This document shows, piece after piece, positions 1 to 10,021 of a stretch of DNA of 64,000 nucleotides. The translations under genes were made by a program, and so were the position numbers. Every line of letters starts with the position of its first letter. The first letter of the stretch is position 1. The stretch is from Collybia mongolica (lineage: Eukaryota; Basidiomycota; Agaricomycetes; Agaricales; Clitocybaceae): NCBI GenBank assembly GCA_013420905.1, contig JAAXNY010000004.1:4092001-4156000 (forward strand), written 5' to 3'. The notes below the pieces were generated by a model. The model worked only from the letters and a program-made list of their open reading frames with translations. It made no database searches and was not told the DNA's origin.

Positions 1-243
1 GTGTGATATGAGGCACTGTAATTCTGCATTTGTTTCTGTATGTCGTCTTTGAGGCCGAGTCAACGATGGCAGGTATGGGATCAGATGGGATGATATTTAA
101 GAACAAAAGTGGGTTGAACGTTGGGCTATGTCAAGAGTGACGCGCGTGAGCACGATGCTATCCGAGTTCCGACCCCGGGTGACGTCACACAGCCACCTCT
201 TGTTGTTTATGTTCTGAATTTGTCTCCCAGAAAGCTCCAAAAC

Positions 244-3156
244 ATGAATTTCCGGAGCTTCATCGCTCCTGCTCTCGCATTCAGAACCGTCCCAAACTCA
301 ATCCTCCTGGTCCTCGCATATGTCGCCATCATCGCCTCCGTGCTCCTCACCAACGAACTACCCCCAGTGGGCAAGGCAGACAACCTCGGCCTGAATATCA
401 GTGAAGCCTGGGACGACCTCCACATCATTGCCGCGAGGCCGCACCCGTACAACTCTCATGCGAACGACGTCGTGCGCAAGCACATCCTTACCCGACTTCA
501 CGCGATTCCTGGTGTCGAGATAGTCAACGACCTGCTCTCGAACGGCTCGTGGGCAAGTCCAACGTACTCGACGTACTATGAGGGTACCAACTTGCTCGTC
601 AAAATCGATGGGACCGATCCAGACCTCGACGGGGTCCTATTTTCAGCTCATTACGACTCGGTGTCGACCGCATCTGGTGCAACGGATGACGGGATGGGCG
701 TCGTTACTCTTTTGCAGCTGATTCAGTACTTTTCAAAAAATAGAGGGAAACGGACAGCTATATTCAACATAAACAACGGGGAGGAGGACGGGCTGAATGG
801 AGCCCATGCGTGCGTCTCGCTTAGCTATCTACTGCGTACAGCCAACTCACCAGCCCCAGGTTCATGCAGCACCCCTGGTCCAACCTCACATCCACGTTCC
901 TCAACCTCGAGGGCGCCTCTTCCGGGGGGTATGTCTCATTTCACTTATACACAACTCACATCTAACATTTCCCAGCCGTCCCCTCCTCTTCCGCTCGACC
1001 TCCCGCAAGCCCCTCTCGGCTTTCCACGTCAAGCACCCGCACGCCAACGTCCTCTCCGCCGATGCCTTTGCGCGGGGGCTCGTCCGCTCGGGGACTGACT
1101 ACTCCGTGTACGCGCCGCAGATGCAGGGCCTCGACCTCGCGTTCTACACGGGGCGCAGCCGGTACCACACGAAGTTCGACGCGATCCCGCACCTCGAAGG
1201 TGGCCGCCGCGCGTTATGGGCCATGATGGAGTCCGCATGGGGCGCGGGGCGCGCGTTGCTGGACGCACCGGACGGCGGGAGCGGTGGGGACGCGGTGTAC
1301 TTTGATTTGTTCGCGGCGGCGCTGGTGGTGTTCTCGCAAACGGCCATGAGGATATTCGATATCGTCTTCCTTGCCATTGTGCCCGTGCTGGTCATTGCCG
1401 AGCGTATCGTGCAGCGGCGGCATATCGCTGCCTGGGATTGGACATGGACGCGCTTCTGGGCCGCGCTAGTCCTCACTGTGGGTGTACAGGCGGGGCTCGT
1501 AGCGGCTTATGCGTGGCTGAACCCGTACATCGGGTATTCCGCCCCTTATCTCGTCATGCTGTCGTTTTTCGCCATCTCTTACCTCACGATCTTTTCCCCC
1601 CTGGTCCTCCTCGGCCACGCTCATGCGCAAAAGCAAACCGTGCTACTACAGACCCTCATCTTGGCGTACATTCTAATGCTTCTTAAAACGATACTATTAT
1701 CACACGTGGGGGGTACGTACCCGGTATCAGCACTTGCTGCGTGCGTGTTCCTAGGTTGGGCGGTTGGGGCCGTCGAAGGCCTCCTGGCGACTCGCAATGC
1801 AGAAAATGAACACGGCGAGGTGGAGGGCGAGCGGAGACTCGTCCGGGGTGTCCGCTACGACGCAGTCGAAGGTGCGGAGGCCGAGGCACAGGGCGAGGAG
1901 GTCCAGACGGAGCCCACGGAGATTACGCCGCTTATCCAGCAACGGCGCGCGCAGGACGGGAACGATGGCGCCTCCAAGGACGACGCGAGCGAGGGCGGCG
2001 CGATTGGGTGGTGGATCGTCCAGATGCTGCTGGTGGTCCCCTTGCCCGTGATCTTGGTGTCGCATGTTGGGATCGTGTTCGTTGGCGCGATGGCGCAGAC
2101 CTTGGGAGATGGCGGGGGGGTTGTCGTCCGTAAGTCTTCCACCTCTTTTTTCTTGCGTCGAGAAAACTAATCAATGGGACAGTTTATGCACCGCTCGCGG
2201 CCCTTACACTCCTCCTCCTCCTCCCGGCCGCCCCGTTTATTCACAAGGCCCACAACGGCATCGCGTACCTCATGGCGCTGGTGTTCGTTCTGACAGTCGT
2301 ATACACCTCGGGGCTGCTGACGTTTAGGTCCGACACCGGGTTGGGATTCCCGTTCTCCCAGGACGCGCCAGTCAAGGTCTACTTTCAGCAGCGCGTCGAG
2401 ATCCTGCCTCCGGCCGCCTCCAATTCCACAGCGGGCGCGAACGTGAGCATCTCGACGCATCTAATGGGGGTGCCGTACTACCTCGACCGGTTCATCGTCC
2501 CGGCGCTGCCCTCCGCGACGACGACGGCGCGTGTGGTGTGCAAGCCGGAGGAGGGCGCGAGGAAGGGGCTGATGGCGTGCTCGTGGGCGTCGGGTCGCGG
2601 GATGCGGCCGGTGCCCGGGTGCGACGCCCGTATTATGGGTGAACGCGAGGGTACGGTCAATACGAAAGAGGGCGCGAACTCGACGACCGTGCCGAAGAAC
2701 CCGTGGTTCAGCGGGAGCGTCACGCGGCTCTCGCGCCGGACGGCGCGCATCGTGCTCCGTGGGGCGAATACGCGCGCGTGCCGTTTGTATTTTGACGGTG
2801 CGAAGGTGGGGAGGTATACTGTGCATGGATCGGGTAATGGTGGCGGTGGTGGTGGCGCGGGTGATTTCACGCGGGGGGGCGTGGCGGCGGCGGCGGTGGG
2901 GCTGGAGGAGGTACGGCTGTGGAGCCGGACGTGGGGGCGTGCGTTTGTGGTGGATGTTGAGTTTGAGGAGGATGTGCGGCAGATGCGGGGAAGGCTTGCG
3001 TGTGAGTGGGCGGAGTATGAGAGTGGGCGGGTTGGGGGTGGGGGTGGAGGGAAGATTCCTGCGCTGGAGGAGGCGCTGAGGTTCTTGCCGCGGTGGGCGG
3101 CTGTAACGAAGGCTGCGGATGGGCTGGTGGAGGTGTGGAGTGCGTGGGAGCTGTGA
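244..3156 (+). CDS. PFF1: Vacuolar membrane M28-family zinc metalloprotease (Pff1-like)
   Basis: Predicted multi-pass vacuolar membrane peptidase with a lumenal M28 aminopeptidase domain. Exons 244-809, 860-928, 976-2129 and 2183-3156 sum to 921 codons (920 aa), close to the ~976 aa of yeast Pff1. The start is the first ATG in frame, just before a hydrophobic signal-anchor (about residues 15-37). The zinc-site motifs are all visible: [21 protein letters not shown] and YHTKFD. A cluster of TM helices follows, then a soluble C-terminal domain rich in Gly. The 3' half is very GC-rich compared with the transposon block beside it. A divergent paralogue lies at 41306-44343 on the other strand. The family is certain; the substrate is unknown. 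Confidence 0.9.
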
Positions 3157-3404
3157 AGGTGTTTCGGGGGGGTGGGGGAGTGATTTTTGTGATTGTGATT
3201 TCCGAGTTTTTTTTTTTCTTGCGGTTGTGTTCTGCTTTTGCTTGATTTGATTTGATTTTTTGATTGATTGATTGACTGTGTTCGTGCTGTTGTGGCTGTT
3301 TGTTGGACTTGACTATGTGTACGTGGTATCTAGTTTATGTGTTTGTATTTTTAATATTGCCATTGCCTCCCTCCCTAAGATGTGATTACTGTTGGTTGGA
3401 AGTT
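3157..3404. other. 3' flank of the protease gene, no gene
   Basis: T-rich and simple-sequence DNA (TTGATT-type repeats near 3240-3275) follows the protease stop codon and runs up to the transposon block. It is probably 3' UTR and terminator region. I see no coding signal. Confidence 0.5.
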
Positions 3405-3414
3405 GGGCTTTAGG

Positions 3415-4366
3415 CCCAGTGAAAACCGGCTCTGAGCTGATATGAGCGAATCCGAGCTGATCTGCCTGAGAATGCGATCAGCCGACCTTTCGCAGCTCAA
3501 ATATGAGTTTGTGTTCACTTGATAGATTATCGCAAACCTTATCTCGTGTTCGTTGATCTCATCGCTTATATGCCCCGGGTGCCTTGTCCATGTCCAAGGT
3601 GCAATGGTGCTCTTGTTGCGCCACGCACTCTACGAACTCACACTCGCGCCTCCCGTATTGCAAATTCGACCATCCCCTCGTTTGCTGCTTGGTCATCCCA
3701 CCATGACAACCAGTCTACCACACAACAGTCTTCAAACGGCTCAGTCAATTCTGATTCTGAGGATGCCCGCAGCAGTACGGGTGATCCTAGCGGCCGTGGT
3801 GGTTACTCTAGACCTTTGAAGAGGCTTCGATCTACAATCATACGTTTCTAGATCAATACTCTTGTCATTGCCAGCATTTTTGTATCAGAGGTACTTTATT
3901 CATCGCCAATGTATCAAATTGGGTGAATCTACCATGGCAGCTTTAAATGAGAGAAATTCATACCAAAATCCCCTCGCCACTTCCCACCATCTTCCTGAGC
4001 ATGATAATCAACACCAGGATGACCTGAACAGAGTTGTAACGGACAGTCTCAATGAACAACCCCCCTTTTGTGATGTTCCCCATGAAAAATCACCATTGAC
4101 CTGACAATATCAATGACGAGGATCCTGAGTACTTTGATCCAGGTAGCCTCGAAGACCGTGAGCAGAGGGAGACTACTCAAGAGGCCGAATTGCGCAACTA
4201 TGCAGCAATCCTTCAGGCGCTCAGTTGGTCTGAACCACCGACATGCAGTCATGATGATGAGGAAATCGCAGACAACCAGCCAGTTGTCGCGTCCCATATT
4301 GAAAGCATAAAAATAACGCAGGAGTTTATCAAGGAGATACGCACTGCGACATTTGACAATGGGAAC
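3415..4366. repeat. Left inverted arm (pairs with 13066-14016)
   Basis: About 952 bp that reappears inverted at 13066-14016. The copies share even the degenerate stop codon near 3849, so the inverted duplication happened after the transposase had already begun to decay, or the source copy was already a pseudogene. Only sparse substitutions were seen, for example around 3763-3770. Confidence 0.85.
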
Positions 4367-5570
4367 CTGGATGAGGGTGTCATCAATCAGCTTCGTAACC
4401 CTCCTGAAGAATCGACCGCCATTTCTAATCCCGATATTCAACTCTCTCTCGATATCTTTTTGGCACTGACAAATGCATTTGAAGAGACATACAATGCTTG
4501 TTGCAAAGCCATTCTGCATCGTTACCCTGATTCTGGGCTTCTCTCTTACTACATTGTAAAAAAGCTGGTTGTGGAAATCACTGGAGTTGTGGCAGTTTAT
4601 GATGATATGTGCATCAACTCATGTCATGCATTCACAGGCCCGTTCACACCTAGAATCTTGTATCATCTGTGGAGAGGCTCGATACGATGCAGCGCAGCTT
4701 GCAGCTACCATGAGGAAGACCCCCTGTCAGCAATTTTGCACCATTCTTCTTGGTCCACAACTTCAGGCACTGCGCCGATCACACACCAGAGCAATGGGCA
4801 TGCGTTACCTTGACCACAAAATGAAAGAGGTGGCAGAGATGCTCAACAATCTTCAAATGGGTGATGATCATGATGTTGTTTATGATGATATTTTATCTGG
4901 CAGTGAAATGGAGGAGCTTGCAGAGCGCATCAAAATTACCAGCAACGACACCATTGTATCCTCCTCTCTTGATGGAGCACAGCTTTACCAAAACAAGAAA
5001 TCTGATACATGGATCTCAATTTGGATTCTCGATAACTTTTCTCCCAACCACCATTATAAGAAGAAGTGTGTACTTCCCGGCACTATCATTCCTGGACCAA
5101 ACAAACCAAAACACACTGATTCTTTCCTCTTTCAAGGCATTCATCATTTTTCTGCCCTCCAGCGTGAAAATGGTGGTGCTGGACTTTCTGTTTGGGATGC
5201 AGTGGCATCCAAAACCATCCAATCTTGTATCATTTTTGCTCTATCAATGGCAGATGCGCTCGGAATGATGGAGAGTGATGGATGGGTTGGTCACCATGGC
5301 GCACATGGTTGTTGACTTGGCTGTCCGATGAAGGGGAGGCACAAGCCATGCTCTGGGCATTATTTCGCAGTGCACTTGAGGCCAAATAACTACACTGTTG
5401 CAGACTGCGACCATCCCGATATTGATATACGCAATCTTGAAACCCTCTCATGTGATGACTACCAACACAATCTTGCTAAAGTTGTCGCTTCAGTTGATTA
5501 CGAGTTCTTTAGTTTACTAAAGACAAGTTCTTTATCAACCCAGTTTTCAGGCAGAAAGGTGATCCATTCA
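3567..5570 (+). pseudogene. Tnp2-type transposase, degenerate and truncated
   Basis: The N-terminus has a Cys/His cluster (CPCPRCNGALVAPRTLRTH). After breaks in the 3850-4190 stretch, the Tnp2 core follows: SLDIFLALTNAFEETYN and DMCINSCHAFTGPF, then, after a frameshift near 4645, CGEARYD, LLGPQLQAL, SLDGAQLYQNKKSDTW and VLPGTIIPGPNKPK. An in-frame TGA at 5313-5315 falls exactly where the family has the Arg of a Cys-Arg-Leu motif; reading resumes in the same frame as GRHKP. Similarity ends near 5570, so the C-terminal half is missing. This is the CACTA-like class common in agaricomycetes. It is clearly not functional. The gene start is taken as the ATG of MPRVPCPCP. Confidence 0.85.
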
Positions 5571-6440
5571 TTCATTGATTCATATTTCAACACCGCGGGA
5601 AAATATTTCCATAATGGGATTTTTCTTCTCTTATGGCTTTTTACAGCATTTCTCCACAAATACAAAGTATTGTGACATAATTTACATGTATTTGGGATGC
5701 TTACATAATGCCTTTGATGATGCCATCAAAATTGCATATCTAATATTTCAAAGCGTTGCGTTTCAAAATTTATTTTGTGATTTTCTCCATAACCAGTAAA
5801 GCTATTACCTTTGTTTTTATATGTTTGGAATGTACAAACATGGCTCTACAATTTGCTTGTTGAGCATATTTTTCCCACGGTCTATTTTGAGTGAAATATC
5901 AGAAATGTCCAGATTCAGCTAGTTTTGAAGGTCTGTGTGTTATGCCAGGGGTGAACAAACATCTTATAACAACAATGACCCTGACCAAACATGACCCTTG
6001 TGGGAAATTACACTAAACATTGGAATAATCAACAACTACACTATATTTACCTGAAATACAAATTAGATTGATTTCTCTATTTATTGACACATGTCACATG
6101 ATCTATTCCACCACATAAGTATACCAAATACATGACAACAATCTGAATGCTTATTTAGTGTACATGATCCTGGGAAAAGTTAGTTCTGATGGTTTTTGTG
6201 TTTTCTCCATAACCAGGCAAGCTATGGCATTGGGCTTTGTGCACAGGCATTGCTTGTTTACTTTGTAACATTTTTCCATGGTCACATGACCTCCATAAAC
6301 TATCATCTACATTGATTCTAGTCATTTTTACAACTTGCTGAAGGTGGAATGGACTTATTTCTCCTAAGAAAAGAAATAAAGAACGAGTACCTGCCACACA
6401 GTGTGTTGGCCCACTCCACCCAAGTAAAACTATGAGAACC
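5571..6440. other. AT-rich filler with a diverged direct repeat
   Basis: There is no credible coding sequence. Two diverged direct copies (about 5780-5880 and 6197-6290) share TTTTCTCCATAACCAG and the following ~80 bp. This stretch probably contains the 3' end of the hAT element whose coding relic starts at about 6440, but I could not identify a terminal inverted repeat. Confidence 0.45.
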
Positions 6441-9400
6441 TTCAGAATCAGGGTGAGCCATGAACGTACAACAAGCTCAACACTTTCAAGCATTTCTTTC
6501 TGGAGATCAAGGGACCAATGATGGACAAAGTATTTTTTTTTGTCTCAGGTCAAGGACTAGATAAAGCACAGATATGAGTATCATTAACAAACAGTTATAA
6601 TCACATATGCATGGCTATATTGTATGCATCAGAGTTGCCTGTTTTCTCGTAGTACTTGTCAATCTTTGCAGCAGCAGCATTGAGGGCAGACATGAAGAAC
6701 TCATAACAAGGGTTCTTGGCTCATGATGTCCACGCTCTGTGAAGGGCTTCCAATGCAGGTATGGCGAGGTGAAGAGTGGAACACATGTCAGATGAAAAAG
6801 CTTGCTGTGCCTTCTCAGCACACTAGAGAAATATATGAGTTGTGGTTTGAAGAAAGCAGTACAATTCTTACCGCAAGCAAACTTGTGAAACAATCAATGC
6901 ATGCCCACTGTTACGGTTGTTTAGGCCTTATCCTCTAGATCAGTCTGGTTTGTCGTTCGTTCACTATAGACTGTTGACTTCGTAAGTCTAACGTCCAATG
7001 ACTCCCTCAATAGGGCTAAAGTCAGATCATTAAATCAGAGATGCACTACTCCCTTCGTAAGGCAAGTAGGATTGAGCTTTGCGTCAAGAGATAAGAGTGA
7101 ATAAGGTTGATTCAGCTAGGTCAAGCTAAAGAACTAGCTAAGCTAAACTATCTGTATATATATGTAAGAGTCCGATAAGCGTGGTTTATGCTATTTGTTA
7201 TAGATAAAGGAATGAGTAAGCTAAAATGAGAATGAGTAAGTGTAATACAAAAGATGAATAAGCATGGGAAAGGAAATGCATATATGGGTCTTTGAAAGAT
7301 AAGAGTCAATAAGTATCAGGTAATCAGTAGTATGTAAGAAAAGAAATGATAAGGGCACGTGAGTAGGGAATTTGTAACACCCACTCAGTTTCTGTAAGGA
7401 TAAGTTTATCAAGCTTCATCCGCTTTGCGAGCATCACCTCTTCCCGTGCTATTTCATAGACAAATGTATCAACATGCTGTATGGGAGTATTCAGATGGCT
7501 GTGTTGAGTGTGATGAAGACAGCACATACCTTTTGCAATGAGTATGCTCTATGAAGCATCATATACTTTGATGACCACTGAACCTTCATGTCAAGAATAA
7601 GCTGTTTTGTTTTACTATCACCATTGGCACGTAGTTGTATATTCTTGAACATTTCCTTGCACTTTGCAGACAAACATTCCTAAAGATTAGTTGGGATCAA
7701 CACTTGAAACAATTCATAAAAGAAATACTAACCTTTATGGCGATTGCACATACAAGACCTACTTCATCTCAATTGAAGGCCGCTGTATTGGGGATGTGTT
7801 TGTCTGGCTTTGCTGGATTATAATGGGGCAATTTGCTATGTGTACTGATAAGCATCTGTGTAGCAAGATTTATAATATGGGCGAGACAGCTAGACAATTG
7901 AAGTGTTTGGTATTGAATAAACAAATAGGATGTGTTCCCCACTTAATGCGTCGTTCCTTTGGATCCCAGTCAATCCCATAGTTTACCTTGAGTAGGTGGG
8001 CAAATTCAATAAGCTTTGTGCCGTTATTAACAGTGTTATCACAAGTCACATATCCGATCTGAATATAGTGTTAGTAACAATATAGAATATATGGTAAGCA
8101 GTCCTACATGTTTTGCAATACCCAAATGGTCAACAATTTTGAATAGCGCCTGTCCAAGACGGACACCATGATGTGCATTATTGAGTTGCATAAATCCAAA
8201 CAAAGCTTCCTGTATCTCCCAGACTCCAGGCAAAGTTTCCTCCACCCAATGTCCTGTCACAGCAAGGTAACCATCAGCATTTTTGGCCTGCCATGCATCA
8301 TCAGTGAGATTGATGTCTCTGGTAACCACAGAGCTCTTGAACATGCATCAGTCATGACACAGATAGAGGAGTTAACAAACATACATTGAGCCGCTTACGA
8401 AGGAGGGTTAGTTGATCTTGAAATGTCTTAATAATCTCATCCCACGTTGATTTATGGCCTGGTATCTTCACCCCATTGGTAGCATGCACAGCAATAGCAA
8501 TCATGCATTGAAATTTTGGATGATCAAATGCAGCAATTGGCTATGGTGTGATTATAGGTAAAACATATATACATGAACCACAAGTACATACCTGATCAGT
8601 TGCAATCAACCATTCAATCGCGGCCTCCCAAAATAAGGTGTCTGTATATGGAACAAATTTCTCCTTGATGGGCGGCTCTTTGAGGTGTGGATCAAGCATT
8701 GATTGTGAGGCTACCTGTTCCACTCGCTTCCTCTCCTGGATGTCTTTTGGAAGCTTTGATGTGAAGCTGTGTTTCTTTGCCCACTTGTGATAAGGTTTCT
8801 AGAGATAATATAAGACATTCCGAATTTTGTACTCTCAGAGGGGAGACTCACATAATGGTTCACTGATATATGCCGTCTGCATGTTGTGGCCTCAGCCACA
8901 ATATGGGTGGTACCACTGGTGTGAATATTTAAGTCCCTAATCATGTGCTTTGTTGCGAAAAAACTTATGGGCATTTTTTGCATGTTCTATACAGTTTAGG
9001 TTTACCGTTGACCTCCCACTGGTACAGGGCAGTAAAGAATTCCCCCACGTCAGCAGTGGCTGCAGGCTTATTAACACCCGCTGCTTTTGCTTCGGTAACC
9101 CCAATATCTGCAAGCATTCCGTCAGGTCCAAGTTTGGTTGGGTCAGACGTAGCTGCTTTTTTCTTGCCTAAAGGTTTAAGAATCAGGTTAAGAAGGAGGT
9201 TGAATGTTTGAATAATACTAACCTTTTGTTCGTTTGGTGGGCAGCCTGTGCTTTGGGTCCTGGGATGTGCCAGAGTTGGAGTTGTCATCATCCAAAGATG
9301 AGTCAATTATGATTGTTGAAGTACCTGCACCACGCAAGAAGTTATGTATGCATGCTGCTACATGTGAGATTATGGAGAGTACTTACAACTCACTTGATGA

Positions 9401-9958
9401 GGTTCTGCCTTGCCATCATCCATCTCCAGAGGAGGGGAACTCAATGGCACCCCCCCAATGGCCTGTGAGAAATGGTCGGCTGTTTCATCCCCTCCTGAGC
9501 CTGCCCGGTCATGGTGTCCTGCAATCAAGTTAGCATTTGTATGTTTTGCAGGTGGAAACTGACCTCTGGTCTCAGTTCCTGGATTCTCCCCCTCTTCTTG
9601 CCTTGGCCCCTCGGAAGAAGTAGTTGCTAGTCAAGAAACATAAATAATTGAAGGTTTGGGCAGTATGAATTTACCAACCTAGTTTTTTTACCAGTGGAGC
9701 CTCATCATCCAACTCAGAAGTCGGATGAGCGGCACATTTCAATGATGTTTGTGGAGTTGGAACGGTGTTACAAGCAGTATGTTCATTTGTTGACAACTTT
9801 GCTAGCTCAGCGATGGCTGCAGCGCGTGCAGTGGCTTCTTTTTGGCATTGTTCTTGTGCTTGTTTCTGATGGAGGGAAAGTCCAGGTGTTGCGGTGTTCA
9901 CCTCATCAAGGACTTTGGTAGACACCCTACACTTGCATGATTCTGACATTGATGCCAA
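6440..9958 (-). pseudogene. hAT-family transposase relic (outer hAT)
   Basis: Reading leftwards there are pieces of one hAT transposase, some separated by introns and some by breaks. They include an N-terminal leader (MASMSESCKCRVSTK), the AFDHPKFQCMIAIAVHAT stretch, the core DDAWQAKNADGYLAVTGHW followed by LFGFMQLNNAHHGVRLGQAL, LDMKVQWSSKYMMLHRA, and the C-terminal dimerisation region LHLAIPALEALHRAW near 6730-6800. An in-frame TGA at 6721-6723 breaks the last region. A solo LTR (6909-7379) interrupts the gene between the EEVMLAKRMKLDKLIL stretch and the dimerisation region. The order of motifs is that of agaricomycete hAT transposases. The element is dead. Confidence 0.8.
6909..7379. mobile_element. 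Solo LTR (471 bp) with 5-bp target duplication
   Basis: The sequence begins TGTTACGG and ends TTGTAACA (TG...CA with a 6-bp inverted terminus TGTTAC/GTAACA). It is flanked on both sides by CCCAC (6904-6908 and 7380-7384), a 5-bp target-site duplication typical of LTR retrotransposons. No internal retrotransposon sequence is present. Removing it with one CCCAC copy rejoins the hAT reading frame on the minus strand (TETEW followed by ACIDCFTSLLA). Confidence 0.88.
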
Positions 9959-10021
9959 GTTCTGTCACTGTCAGTGTCAGGAAACAAAGCACAGGTTTGC
10001 ATTCTGGCTTCCTGACAGATC

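Noticed and set aside
1029..2174. Several minus-strand frames inside the first protease gene
   Set aside because: High GC creates long antisense frames; the plus strand carries the conserved zinc-site motifs and TM helices.
3236..3280. TTGATT simple repeats after the protease gene, considered as a microsatellite-driven regulatory site
   Set aside because: Short and imperfect; typical of fungal 3' flanks.
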